Shown here piece after piece: positions 17,322 through 25,828 of a DNA stretch of 64,000 bases (position 1 is its first letter; the number at the start of each line of letters is the position of its first letter). The position numbers were made by a program, and so were the translations under genes. Where the stretch lies: the NCBI GenBank assembly GCA_028724525.1, contig JAQYCV010000005.1, positions 62,001 through 126,000 of the forward strand, in the 5' to 3' direction. This DNA is from Clostridiales bacterium (GTDB lineage: Bacteria; Bacillota; Clostridia; Saccharofermentanales; DTU023). The notes below the pieces were generated by a model. That model was not told the DNA's origin. It worked only from the letters and a program-made list of their open reading frames with translations, and ran no database searches.

Positions 17322-18866
17322 ATGAAAAAGCAAAGAATTTCTGTATTGCTTGTTTTGGTCATGCTGGTATCCCTGTTTGGCATGATCCATCCCGCCGTTC
17401 TGGCTAATCCCGAGGATAATATCCTGCGCGTAGCCACCGCCTACGATGCGAAGAGCTTAGACCCTGTAGCGGTTAATGACGTCGCATCTACCAACGTGAT
17501 GAGACAAATCTACGAACCCCTCATCGACATTGACAACGAAGGCAAGGTCGTCCAGGGTGGTGCTTCACTGGCAGAATCCTATGAAATGGTGGATGACAAA
17601 ACCTATCGCTTTAAGCTGTATGAAGGTGTTCACTTCCACAATGGTGAAGAGCTGAAGGCTGAAGACGTGGCTTTCTCTCTGGAGCGGGCTCAAAAGTCTC
17701 CTCAAGTCCAGCATATTTTTGGTGACATCGATGTTGATACCATTAAATGCATTGACGACTACACCATTGAATTCTCTTTGAAAGAAGTCAATACCCCCTT
17801 CCTGACCAGCTTGGCCCACTCCGGTGGCTACATTGTCAATAAGAAATTTGTTGAAGAAGCTGGCGATGACTTTGGCACCACCCAGGTTTGCGGTACTGGC
17901 CCCTTCAAGTTTGTCAGCTGGAGCAAGAATGACCGTGTCGTTCTGGAAAAATTTGACGACTACCACGGCGAAGAACCCAAGCTGGATGGCATCGAGATTA
18001 TCCCTATGCCCCAACCTTCTAGCCGTCTCTTAGCTCTGGAAGCAGGCGACGTGGATATGGCTTATGAGCTGGCTCCTATGGACCTGGCCAAAGTCGAAGA
18101 CAATCCTGACCTCGACCTGGTAAGAATTATCGAAAACTCCACCCAATACCTGGGCTTCAACAACGAAAAAGAACCCTTCAACGACATCCGTGTTCGTAAG
18201 GCTTTTGCCTATGTTATCGACATGCCCAAGATCGTTGAAGCTGTTACTTCCGGCCTTGGCCAAGTAGCAACCGGCCCCATGGGTCCTAACATCAAGTACT
18301 CCCTGTCCAAAGACCTCGAACCTCATGAGATTGACCTGGAAAAAGCCAAAGAACTCATGAAGGAAGCTGGCCTGGAAGATGGTTTCAAAGTAACCCTCAG
18401 CACCAACGAGAAGAAAGAGCGCGTTGACATGGCTCAGATCATCAAGAACATGCTCGAACCTCTGAACGTAGAAGTTGAAATTGAGATTCTCGAATGGTCC
18501 GCCTACCTCGACGCACTCAGCAATGGTGATGTCGAAATGTTCCAGATCGGCTGGAGCCCTGCTGTTCCTGATCCGGATATGGCCCTGTGGGCACCCCTGT
18601 CCTCCTTTACTATTGGTGAAGGCGCTAACTTCTCCCGCTACAACAATCCCAAGATTGATGAATTGCTGCTCAAGGGCCGTTCCCTGGAAGATGGCGAAGA
18701 GCGTGAAAAGGTTTACGAAGAAATTCAGAACATTATTCTGGATGACCAACCCTGGATCTTCGAGTACAACCAAGAGGCCAGTATCGGTGTGAACAAGAAC
18801 GTAGAAAACTTCCACGTTACACCCTTCTCTTATCAATCTCTCTTCACGATTAACTTCAAGAAATAA
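17322..18866 (+). CDS. Peptide ABC transporter, substrate-binding protein (SBP_bac_5)
   Basis: Binds oligo- or dipeptides outside the membrane and delivers them to the permeases encoded next. The 514-residue protein has the family-5 pattern: LRVATAYDAKSLDPVAVNDV near the mature N-terminus, YRFKLYEGVHFHNGEELKAEDVAFSLE split in the first lobe, and DIRVRKAFAYVIDMPKIVEAV in the second. The signal peptide ends with VLA|N and has no lipobox Cys. This is unusual for a Gram-positive binding protein, which normally needs a lipid anchor. It has a strong AGGAGG ribosome site and is the first gene of the operon. Ligand specificity cannot be told from sequence. Confidence 0.93.
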   Translation: MKKQRISVLLVLVMLVSLFGMIHPAVLANPEDNILRVATAYDAKSLDPVAVNDVASTNVMRQIYEPLIDIDNEGKVVQGGASLAESYEMVDDKTYRFKLYEGVHFHNGEELKAEDVAFSLERAQKSPQVQHIFGDIDVDTIKCIDDYTIEFSLKEVNTPFLTSLAHSGGYIVNKKFVEEAGDDFGTTQVCGTGPFKFVSWSKNDRVVLEKFDDYHGEEPKLDGIEIIPMPQPSSRLLALEAGDVDMAYELAPMDLAKVEDNPDLDLVRIIENSTQYLGFNNEKEPFNDIRVRKAFAYVIDMPKIVEAVTSGLGQVATGPMGPNIKYSLSKDLEPHEIDLEKAKELMKEAGLEDGFKVTLSTNEKKERVDMAQIIKNMLEPLNVEVEIEILEWSAYLDALSNGDVEMFQIGWSPAVPDPDMALWAPLSSFTIGEGANFSRYNNPKIDELLLKGRSLEDGEEREKVYEEIQNIILDDQPWIFEYNQEASIGVNKNVENFHVTPFSYQSLFTINFKK

Positions 18867-18892
18867 GATGCTTTAGAATTTTCCATTCGTTG

Positions 18893-18920
18893 AGGAGGGG
18901 CCGAGCGATCGGCCCCTCCT
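18893..18920 (+). promoter_or_regulatory. Strong intergenic hairpin with GCGA tetraloop
   Basis: AGGAGGGGCCGA, loop GCGA, then TCGGCCCCTCCT is a 12-bp perfect stem with a GNRA loop. No T-run follows. It lies 26 bases after the binding-protein stop and 43 before the first permease. It probably protects the 3' end of the binding-protein mRNA or causes partial termination, giving more binding protein than permease. Confidence 0.75.
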
Positions 18921-18962
18921 TGACCCATCAAGAGGAGCTTGTGCTGAGCTGAGGAGGAGCAA

Positions 18963-19892
18963 GTGCTAAGATATATTTTTAAGAGAATAGTCATGCTGAT
19001 CCCTGTGCTTTTGGGCGTAACTTTTATTGTTTTTACGCTCCTGCAGATTACGCCAGGGGATCCCGCTAAGGCTATATTAGGACCAACCGCAGACGCGGCT
19101 GCCGTGGCGCAGCTGCGGGAGGAAATGGGCTTGAATGAGCCTTTCCTTACCCAATACGGCAGATTTGTCTACAAATTGGTCTTTGAACAGGACATGGGCC
19201 GCTCCTATAGTTCTCGGCAACCTGTCATGAGCCTCATTATGCAGGCTTTTCCTGCAACCCTTAAGCTTGCCGCTTTTGCGGTAGCGATTGCTGTGGTCAT
19301 TGGTATCCCACTGGGGATTATTTCCGCCATCAAGCAATATTCTATTTTTGATAATACCGCGCTGATCTTGGGCCTCATTGGTATTTCCATGCCTGTTTTC
19401 TGGCTGGGCATGCTCATGATTTTGGTCTTTGCCGCGCGTTTAAAGTGGTTCCCCTCGTCGGGTTTTTCCACCTTCCGCCACATGGTTCTTCCTTCTATTG
19501 CCCTGAGTGCCCAATCTGTAGCTGTCATCATGCGTATGACCCGGTCTTCCATGCTGGAAGTTATCCGGCAGGATTATATCCGGACAGCCCGGGCTAAGGG
19601 ACAAACGGAGAGAAAGGTTATTACTAAACACGCCTTGCGCAATGCTCTCATGCCCATCGTCACAACTGTCGGGTTGCAGTTTGGTGCTTTGCTGGGTGGC
19701 GCCGTCTTAACAGAGTCGGTTTTCACCATACCGGGTATTGGCCGTATGATGGTAGAAGCTATCCGCATGAAGGACTTCCCCCTGGTTCAGGGTGCAGTTC
19801 TCTTTATTGCTTTGGCCTTCAGCCTGGTCAATCTTTTCGTGGATATTCTCTATGCCTATATCAATCCCCGAATCAGGTCCCAGTATAAGTAG
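18963..19892 (+). CDS. dppB: Peptide ABC transporter permease (DppB/OppB type)
   Basis: Forms half of the membrane channel. The 309-residue protein starts at GTG 18963 after a GAGGAGGAGC ribosome site. It opens with the DppB-type N-terminus MLRYIFKRIVMLIPVLLGVTF, followed by LLQITPGDPA. Six membrane segments are apparent. The EAA loop that contacts the ATPases reads DYIRTARAKGQTERKVITKH. It ends INPRIRSQYK. The next gene, dppC, starts 9 bases later. Confidence 0.96.
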   Translation: MLRYIFKRIVMLIPVLLGVTFIVFTLLQITPGDPAKAILGPTADAAAVAQLREEMGLNEPFLTQYGRFVYKLVFEQDMGRSYSSRQPVMSLIMQAFPATLKLAAFAVAIAVVIGIPLGIISAIKQYSIFDNTALILGLIGISMPVFWLGMLMILVFAARLKWFPSSGFSTFRHMVLPSIALSAQSVAVIMRMTRSSMLEVIRQDYIRTARAKGQTERKVITKHALRNALMPIVTTVGLQFGALLGGAVLTESVFTIPGIGRMMVEAIRMKDFPLVQGAVLFIALAFSLVNLFVDILYAYINPRIRSQYK

Positions 19893-19901
19893 GAGGCGGA
19901 G

Positions 19902-20768
19902 ATGGAAAAGACAACAAAGAAAAGACGTTTCCTGCGCTTAAAGGAATTTTGGCGTCGCTTAAAAAAGAATAAACTGGCCATTGTCGGCCTTTGTATATTA
20001 TGTTTTCTGGTTCTCGTAGCTATTTTTGCTGATTTTATCGCTACCCATGACTATGCCGAGCAGGACCTACTGAACCAGTATAAATTGCCCAGCAAAGACC
20101 ACTATTTTGGCACAGATAAATTTGGCCGGGATATCTTCAGCCGGGTCGTACACGGGTCTCGTATTTCCTTGACCGTGGGCTTCATCTCTGTCGGGATTGC
20201 CCTGGTTTTTGGCTCCTTGATCGGGGCGATCGCGGGCTATTTCTCCGCCCGTGTGGATAATATTCTCATGCGGCTCATGGATATCCTCCTGGCCATCCCC
20301 CAAATTCTCCTGGCTATCGCCATCTCGGCCTCGCTAGGTACGGGCCTGACCAACCTCATGATTGCCGTAGGTATATCCTCGATTCCCCAGTATGCACGAA
20401 TCATGCGGGCCGCCGTCCTTTCCCTCAAGGACCAGCAGTTCATTGAAGCGACCAAGGCTGCCGGTGGTTCCAATTTCCGCACGATTTTTGTCCATATCAT
20501 CCCCAACTGTCTGGCCCCTATCATTGTCCAGGCTACCCTGGGCGTGGCTTTTGCCATTCTGACCGCAGCCGGGCTTAGCTTCATCGGCTTGGGCCTGGAC
20601 CCTGGTGTACCGGAATGGGGAGCCATGCTTTCTGAGGGTCGGGACTATATTCGAGATTTCCCCCACATGACCCTTTTCCCCGGCCTGGCCATCATGATTA
20701 CCATCTTGTCTCTTAACCTTTTAGGAGACGGCTTCCGGGATGCCTTAGATCCGAAGCTCAGAGACTAG
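19902..20768 (+). CDS. dppC: Peptide ABC transporter permease (DppC/OppC type)
   Basis: Second channel subunit, 288 residues. A basic N-terminus (RLKEFWRRLKKNKLAIVGL) matches the OppC_N segment. HYFGTDKFGRDIFSRVVHGSR in two parts is the typical extracytoplasmic motif, and the EAA loop reads QFIEATKAAGGSNFRTIFVH. Five or six membrane segments are present. AGGAGG precedes the ATG; 12 bases separate it from the ATPase gene. Confidence 0.96.
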   Translation: MEKTTKKRRFLRLKEFWRRLKKNKLAIVGLCILCFLVLVAIFADFIATHDYAEQDLLNQYKLPSKDHYFGTDKFGRDIFSRVVHGSRISLTVGFISVGIALVFGSLIGAIAGYFSARVDNILMRLMDILLAIPQILLAIAISASLGTGLTNLMIAVGISSIPQYARIMRAAVLSLKDQQFIEATKAAGGSNFRTIFVHIIPNCLAPIIVQATLGVAFAILTAAGLSFIGLGLDPGVPEWGAMLSEGRDYIRDFPHMTLFPGLAIMITILSLNLLGDGFRDALDPKLRD

Positions 20769-20780
20769 GGAGGGACTGAG

Positions 20781-21815
20781 ATGATTAAACGCAAATCACG
20801 TATCGCTTATCCTGCAGTCAACAAAGACCAGGTGCCGGCAGGCGAACTCCTGCTGGATATTCGCGACTTAAATGTTAACTATCAGGTGGATCAAAGGGTT
20901 GTTAAAGCCGTCAACCACCTGAACCTCCGCTTGGAATCCGGCTCATCCCTGGGCTTGGTAGGGGAGACAGGCGCGGGCAAAACGACAACTGCCCTCTCTA
21001 TTCTCCGCCTTATCCCCCAGCCTCCCGGACATATTGCTAGTGGTGAGATTATCTACGGCGGCCAAGACCTGCTCAAGCAAAGTAAAGAATACATGCGACA
21101 TATCCGGGGCGGGAAGATCTCTATGATCTTCCAGGATCCCATGACCTCCTTGAACCCCTCCATGACCATTGGGGCACAAATTGACGAGGTCCTCGGTATC
21201 CATGAGGATTTAAAGGGTGTGGAACTGCGGGAACGCACGGCCCATATGTTGGAGCTGGTCGGTATTGACCGCGACCGCCTCAACGATTATCCCCACCAAT
21301 TTTCTGGCGGCATGCAGCAGCGCGTCGTCATTGCTATGGCCCTAGCCTGTAACCCCCAGCTCCTGATTGCGGACGAGCCCACTACCGCCTTGGACGTTAC
21401 CATCCAGGCTCAGGTCTTAAACCTGATGCGGAATCTGCGTGAGGAATTTAACACCTCCCTCCTTCTGATCACCCACGACTTGGGCGTTGTGGCTAAAAAC
21501 TGTGACAAGCTGGCCGTCATGTATGCCGGTTCTGTCATTGAGTACGGCAGTGTCCAGGCCATTTACTCCTGCCCCAAGCATCCCTATACCATTGGCTTAT
21601 TCAACTCCATACCCAAGCTGGAAGACGAAAAGCCCCGCTTGGAAGTTATCCAGGGCCTGCCGCCCGATCCTGCGGACCTCCCGCAGGGCTGTGCCTTCTG
21701 GCCCCGTTGCCCCCATGCAATGGAGATTTGCAAAAAGCAGTTCCCGTCCACCCTCGATCTGGCTCCTGACCACCAGGTAGCCTGCCATCTGTTCACGGAA
21801 AAGGAGGCAGAATAA
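20781..21815 (+). CDS. dppD: Peptide ABC transporter ATPase (DppD/OppD type)
   Basis: One of two ATPases powering uptake. The 344-residue protein has Walker [11 protein letters not shown]-loop [12 protein letters not shown], signature [15 protein letters not shown], Walker [14 protein letters not shown] and the switch His in [11 protein letters not shown]. The C-terminal oligopeptide-transporter extension contains [15 protein letters not shown], whose Cys residues are typical of this subgroup. The stop overlaps the ATG of dppF by one base (TAATG). Confidence 0.97.
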   Translation: MIKRKSRIAYPAVNKDQVPAGELLLDIRDLNVNYQVDQRVVKAVNHLNLRLESGSSLGLVGETGAGKTTTALSILRLIPQPPGHIASGEIIYGGQDLLKQSKEYMRHIRGGKISMIFQDPMTSLNPSMTIGAQIDEVLGIHEDLKGVELRERTAHMLELVGIDRDRLNDYPHQFSGGMQQRVVIAMALACNPQLLIADEPTTALDVTIQAQVLNLMRNLREEFNTSLLLITHDLGVVAKNCDKLAVMYAGSVIEYGSVQAIYSCPKHPYTIGLFNSIPKLEDEKPRLEVIQGLPPDPADLPQGCAFWPRCPHAMEICKKQFPSTLDLAPDHQVACHLFTEKEAE

Positions 21816-22789
21816 TGAGTGAAAAGATCTTAGAAGTTAAAAATCTTAAGAAATATTTCAAGACTGCTGCCGGCCCCCTCCATGCGGTGGATGATGTCAG
21901 TTTGACCATTAATAAAGGCGAAACTCTGGGTCTGGTCGGCGAGTCTGGCTGTGGCAAATCAACCTGTGGCCGCGCTATTATCCGCTTAAATGATCCGGAC
22001 AGCGGCGAGGTCTGGTTTAAGGGTGACAATATCCTGAAATACACCCACCGCAAAGACTTGCTCCGTATGAAGCAGGATATGCAGATTGTTTTCCAGGACC
22101 CTTACTCCTCTCTCAACCCCCGTATGAGCACAGGGGACCTGATTGCCGACCCCCTGAAAATTAACAAGCTCTATAAAAATAAAGATGATTTACGGGAAAA
22201 GGTTGTAGAGGCCATGGCTACAGTAGGCCTGGAAGAGCGCCTCTACGGCTCTTACCCCCACGAACTCGACGGTGGACGCCGCCAACGCATCGGCATCGCC
22301 CGGGCTCTCGTCTTACAGCCAGAATTTATTGTCATGGACGAGCCGGTCTCGGCCCTGGACGTCAGTATCCAGGCCCAGGTCCTCAACCTCCTCATGGACT
22401 TGCAGGATGACTTCAGCCTGAGCTATCTCTTCATCTCGCACGACCTGTCCGTGGTCAAACACATCAGCGACAATATTGCAGTCATGTACCTAGGTAAAAT
22501 TGTAGAATTGGCCCCCTCACACGAGATTTTCACCAATCCCCAGCACCCCTATACCCAGGCCCTCCTATCTGCTATTCCTCGGCCCACCCTAGAAGACAAC
22601 ACAGAAGAAATCCTCTTGGAGGGGGATGTTCCCAGCCCGGTCAATCCCCCCCGCCACTGCCGCTTCTGTTCCCGTTGCCGCTACCGCATGCCCATCTGCG
22701 AGCAGGAAGAACCCGCATTAACCGAAGTTGGCGACAAGCATTCAGTAGCCTGCTTCCTCCACCACGACACCCAGGCCTCTCAAGCCTAG
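21815..22789 (+). CDS. dppF: Peptide ABC transporter ATPase (DppF/OppF type)
   Basis: Second ATPase, 324 residues. Walker A is GESGCGKSTCGRAI, Q-loop QIVFQDPYSSLNP, Walker B FIVMDEPVSALDV, switch region LFISHDLSVVKH. The signature reads LDGGRRQRIGIARAL in place of the usual LSGGQ. I recall this variant from related Firmicutes peptide ATPases, so it is probably functional. The C-terminal Cys-rich CRFCSRCRYRMPIC motif matches the family. It is the last gene of the operon; a terminator follows after about 130 bases. Confidence 0.96.
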   Translation: MSEKILEVKNLKKYFKTAAGPLHAVDDVSLTINKGETLGLVGESGCGKSTCGRAIIRLNDPDSGEVWFKGDNILKYTHRKDLLRMKQDMQIVFQDPYSSLNPRMSTGDLIADPLKINKLYKNKDDLREKVVEAMATVGLEERLYGSYPHELDGGRRQRIGIARALVLQPEFIVMDEPVSALDVSIQAQVLNLLMDLQDDFSLSYLFISHDLSVVKHISDNIAVMYLGKIVELAPSHEIFTNPQHPYTQALLSAIPRPTLEDNTEEILLEGDVPSPVNPPRHCRFCSRCRYRMPICEQEEPALTEVGDKHSVACFLHHDTQASQA

Positions 22790-22857
22790 CTACAAGTCTT
22801 CGCTGCTAGGCTCTGGCCTTGCCAGTCCTTTAGCCTAGCCGCAAGGCAAGAAGCTAA

Positions 22858-22878
22858 GAGCGCTTAGCTATAGCGCTC
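22858..22878 (+). other. Small hairpin downstream of dppF
   Basis: GAGCGCT and AGCGCTC arms around TAGCTAT, between the operon and its terminator. It may stabilise the mRNA end. Confidence 0.4.
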
Positions 22879-22917
22879 AAGCCACAATGGCAACAAGCAC
22901 ATAACGCTCAAAATGGT

Positions 22918-22947
22918 GCCTCCCGCTTATGCGAGGAGGCCCTTTTT
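22918..22947 (+). terminator. Terminator of the peptide ABC operon
   Basis: GCCTCC-CGC, loop TTAT, GCG-A-GGAGGC with one bulged base, followed by CCTTTTT. Confidence 0.9.
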
Positions 22948-23048
22948 AGGTAGAAGCCGCCAACATGTCTGCTTTAGCTGTGGATCATCGCTTTTGGAAA
23001 ACCCTTTTTAACTCCTCTAGTCTAAGTTCCTCATTCTCACTCTGTACA

Positions 23049-23265
23049 TCCAACTTCCACGTTTTTCTTACAAGTTTGCAGCTTTTCTACGTCAGGTGCT
23101 CAACTTTCTAGCTCTGCCCCTTATTTTTATACATTTATTCAGTTAAGTGGAGGGGTTTAGTGCATAAAACAAGCGTTCTGAGGGTCATAACTCTGAATTT
23201 ACCTAAAAGGAATCAGCTCCAGCGTATAAAACTTGCAAACTTGTAAGAAAATCCGAAAAGTTGAA
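23049..23265. repeat. Inverted repeat pair of about 50 bases
   Basis: TTTTCTTACAAGTTTGCA at 23063-23080 is repeated exactly in reverse complement at 23234-23251. Similarity extends on both sides (CAACTT outside, TTTT-TACG inside) to about 50 bases at roughly 80 percent by eye. The pair is separated by about 150 bases without a gene. It looks like a small non-autonomous element or two facing copies of a dispersed repeat. Confidence 0.7.
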
Positions 23266-23441
23266 AGTATCCCGTTCTTCTACCGCCCTGGCTGTGCCTA
23301 GAAAGGTTGGCAACCCCCTTATCTGGCAGACTTGCCAACCAAAATCTGCCGCCAAGACGGCTGGGCCGGCCTTAAAAAGGTTGGTAAAGTTCTGATTAAG
23401 AGGACTTGCCCCTTTCTATTTCGGATTCCTCAGATTTCAGA

Positions 23442-23566
23442 CATATTTGCAAGTAATGGATGGATCCCAGGGGCCAAACCATCCATTACTTGCAGAATTG
23501 CCCTTGATCCCATCCAACTAGTTGCAAATTTGCCCAGAGGTCCATCCATTAGCTGCAAATTTGCCC
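23442..23566. repeat. Repeat array A: 31-bp tandem units ending in a hairpin
   Basis: Four copies of a unit with core TTTGCAAGTAATGGATGG. One is forward (23442-23463). Three are reverse (23479-23503, 23510-23535, 23542-23566), spaced 31-32 bases start to start with about 6-7 variable bases between. The forward copy and the first reverse copy form a 16-bp perfect hairpin with a 15-base loop. The same architecture occurs at 61370-61554. Confidence 0.85.
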
Positions 23567-23643
23567 GATACTCGAGAATCGTGAAACTTACATTTTCACT
23601 TAGCCTGTGCAATCTCTGATCAGTAAACTTGGCTTAGAAGAGT

Positions 23644-23686
23644 CGAGTATGATAGACTTTCTTAGTTATATAAATATCAATACTCG
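23644..23686 (+). promoter_or_regulatory. Promoter area of tig with flanking inverted repeat
   Basis: TATGAT at 23648-23653 is a good -10 box; the -35 is weak. CGAGTAT (23644-23650) and ATACTCG (23680-23686) are inverted arms around the likely start point. They do not match CIRCE or the CtsR heptad repeat, so the controlling protein, if any, is unknown. Confidence 0.45.
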
Positions 23687-23710
23687 GCAAGAGCACTCTA
23701 GGAGGTACAC

Positions 23711-25105
23711 ATGGCTTCAAACATTGAGAAGCTTGACCATAACGAAGAAAAGTTGACCATTCAGGTTTCTAAAGAAGACTTTTCTCAAGCTATGCACAAG
23801 GCCTATAACAAGAACAAGCAGTATTTTAATATTCCCGGTTTCCGCAAGGGCAAAGCGCCTTTCCCCATTGTCCTTAATTACTATGGCGAAAGTGCCTTCT
23901 ATGAAGATGCGATCGACTTTGTCTTGGACGATGCTTACAAGGCAGCCCTCAAAGAGCACGATGCTAAGCCTTTCTCCCAACCCGAGATTGATGTGGAAGA
24001 AATTGGCATGGATAAGGGCGTGACTTTTACAGCCCGCTATGCTCTTAAACCAGTTGTGAAGCTGGGTGACTACAAGGGCCTTAAGGCTTACAGACCCTCT
24101 GTGGAAGTGGAAGAGTCTGAAATTGATAAGCAGCTGGATGACAAACGCCTTGAGCTGGCTCGTCTGGTTCCTGTGGAACGCCCGGTGGCTGAGGGTGATT
24201 TTGTTGTCATGGACTATAAGGGCACCAAGGATGGTGTGGCCTTTGACGGCGGTAGCGCGGAAGACCATACTCTGGAAATTGGGTCTGGCCAATTTATTCC
24301 TGGCTTTGAAGATGGCCTCATTGGTCACTCTGCCGGTGAGGAGTTCGACCTAGATCTGACCTTCCCTGAGCAGTACCATAGCGAAGACTTGGCCGGCCAA
24401 GCTGTTGTCTTCCACGTCAACTTGAAAGAGGTCAAGGAACGTCAGCTGCCTGACCTGGATGATGAATTCATCAAGGATATTTCCGAAGACTGTGATACGG
24501 TGGAGGCCTACAAGGCTGACCTGCGTAAAAAGCTGGAAGAAAAGCGGACCACTGAGGCCGACAGAGAGTTTGAAGAACATCTCTTGGATCAGATCGCTAA
24601 GAATTCTGAGTATGAGATGTCCCACCTCTTGATTCATGATGAAATGCATAGGCTCTTCAATCAGCAAGCCCAGATGATGATGTACTACGGCATGCGGATG
24701 GAAGATTATCTCCGCATGATGGGGATGACCCGTGACCAGTACATGGCCAGCCTGCATGAGCCAGCCGAGCACAGCCTGAAAAAGGCTTATGCTCTGGAAG
24801 CTATTGCAGAAGCCGAAGGTCTGGAAGCGACGGATGAAGAGATTGAAACAGAAATTGCCAACTTGGCTACTGCCTATGGCATGGAAAAAGACAAGTTTGC
24901 AGAAAACATGGATGAAGACCAGCGCCAGAGTCTGGCCGACCAGGCCCGCCTGAAGAAGGCTGCAGAAATCCTCCGGTCCTACTCAGAAGCGACCGACGAG
25001 CCTCCCGTAGAGGAAGAGCCCGAGACAGAAGCCGAAGAGGCTGAAGACCAAAAGGTGGAAAACCAAGAGACTCAAGATGCCGAGGCAGAGCCAGTAGAAG
25101 AATAG
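23711..25105 (+). CDS. tig: Trigger factor, ribosome-associated chaperone and prolyl isomerase
   Basis: Meets nascent chains at the ribosome exit. The 464-residue protein has the ribosome-binding signature FNIPGFRKGKAPFPIVLNYYG near residue 38. The FKBP-type isomerase domain follows from about residue 155 (VAEGDFVVMDYKGTKDGVAFDGG, IPGFEDGLIGHSAGEEFDLDLTFPE in pieces), and the long helical C-terminal arm after 250. The last 40 residues are a very acidic tail (EEEPETEAEEAED), longer than usual. AGGAGG precedes the ATG. It leads the tig-clpP-clpX set. Confidence 0.96.
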   Translation: MASNIEKLDHNEEKLTIQVSKEDFSQAMHKAYNKNKQYFNIPGFRKGKAPFPIVLNYYGESAFYEDAIDFVLDDAYKAALKEHDAKPFSQPEIDVEEIGMDKGVTFTARYALKPVVKLGDYKGLKAYRPSVEVEESEIDKQLDDKRLELARLVPVERPVAEGDFVVMDYKGTKDGVAFDGGSAEDHTLEIGSGQFIPGFEDGLIGHSAGEEFDLDLTFPEQYHSEDLAGQAVVFHVNLKEVKERQLPDLDDEFIKDISEDCDTVEAYKADLRKKLEEKRTTEADREFEEHLLDQIAKNSEYEMSHLLIHDEMHRLFNQQAQMMMYYGMRMEDYLRMMGMTRDQYMASLHEPAEHSLKKAYALEAIAEAEGLEATDEEIETEIANLATAYGMEKDKFAENMDEDQRQSLADQARLKKAAEILRSYSEATDEPPVEEEPETEAEEAEDQKVENQETQDAEAEPVEE

Positions 25106-25163
25106 TCCAAGTCTGACCTGGACGCTTAGGCAAAACAGGCAGCCTTATTTTAGACCCATTGCT

Positions 25164-25185
25164 GGCCAGGCCGGATGGCCTGGCC
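25164..25185 (+). promoter_or_regulatory. Hairpin between tig and clpP
   Basis: GGCCAGGCC, loop GGAT, GGCCTGGCC is a 9-bp perfect stem followed by TTCATT. The T-run is too weak for a clear terminator, so partial termination or mRNA stabilisation is likelier. Confidence 0.6.
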
Positions 25186-25216
25186 TTCATTAAAGAAGCT
25201 GGCAGAAAGGAAAAAG

Positions 25217-25828
25217 ATGGAAGCAAATTTCCCTTTGAACAACAATCTCGTACCCATAGTGGTAGAACAAACCAACCGGGGAGAGCGGTCCTATGACATT
25301 TTCTCCCGCCTCTTAAAAGAGCGGATCATTATTTTATCTGACCAGGTAGATTCTGTATCGGCCAGCCTCATCATGGCCCAGATGCTTTACTTGGAGGCAG
25401 AAGATCCGGAAAAAGATATCCAATTCTACATTAACAGCCCTGGCGGTGAGGTCACCTCGGGCTTCATGATTTTTGACACCATGCAGTATATCAAGCCTGA
25501 TGTCCAGACTATCTGCATGGGCATGGCCGCCTCTATGGGCGCCTTCCTCCTCGCAGCGGGGACTAAGGGCAAACGCTTTGCCCTGCCCAATGCCGAGATC
25601 ATGATCCACCAGCCTTTGGGCGGGGTCCAGGGTCAGGCTTCGGATATTGAAATTGATGCCCGGCGTATCATCAAAATGAAAGCCAAGCTCAACCGTATCC
25701 TGGCCGAGCGCTGCGATAAACCCTTAGAGGAAGTGGTCCGGGATACCGACCGCAATTTCTGGATGGATGCCGATGAAGCCAAGGCTTACGGGATCATTGA
25801 CCATGTAATGGAAAAGAGGGCAGACTAA
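25217..25828 (+). CDS. clpP: ATP-dependent Clp protease proteolytic subunit
   Basis: Serine protease that forms the 14-mer chamber used by ClpX and ClpC. The 203-residue protein has the catalytic Ser in [11 protein letters not shown], the His in [11 protein letters not shown], and the downstream Asp in [20 protein letters not shown]. It begins [27 protein letters not shown] 25217 follows AAAGGA by 5 bases and gives the normal length; an upstream extension of the frame is ignored. Its stop overlaps the clpX ATG by one base. Confidence 0.97.
   Translation: MEANFPLNNNLVPIVVEQTNRGERSYDIFSRLLKERIIILSDQVDSVSASLIMAQMLYLEAEDPEKDIQFYINSPGGEVTSGFMIFDTMQYIKPDVQTICMGMAASMGAFLLAAGTKGKRFALPNAEIMIHQPLGGVQGQASDIEIDARRIIKMKAKLNRILAERCDKPLEEVVRDTDRNFWMDADEAKAYGIIDHVMEKRAD

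Larger units (their letters stand above)
22948..23710. other. Gene-free, repeat-rich region upstream of tig
   Basis: About 760 bases with no supportable gene; the open frames across it are translations of repeats. It holds an inverted pair of about 50-base sequences (23049-23265), a hairpin with GGTTGGCAA and TTGCCAACC arms (about 23304-23338), repeat array A (23442-23566) and the tig promoter area. TTTCGGATT-type sequence recurs beside several of the repeats, suggesting one family of related elements. Confidence 0.7.

Noticed and set aside
18030..18836. 268-residue reverse frame opposite the binding protein
   Set aside because: It lies entirely antisense to a clear SBP gene and has no homology-like motifs; it is a codon-bias shadow.
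21815..22789. DppF as an inactive ATPase because of LDGGR in the signature
   Set aside because: All other ATPase motifs are intact, and this variant is, to my knowledge, common in related peptide-transporter ATPases.
23442..23566. CRISPR array
   Set aside because: Units are imperfect, some inverted, with only 6-7 variable bases between them, and no cas genes are in the window.
23332..23619. 95-residue forward reading frame
   Set aside because: It is a translation of repeat array A; a similar peptide arises from array B only because the DNA repeats are alike. No ribosome site or domain.
23644..23686. CIRCE or CtsR heat-shock operator before tig
   Set aside because: The inverted arms CGAGTAT/ATACTCG do not match either consensus.
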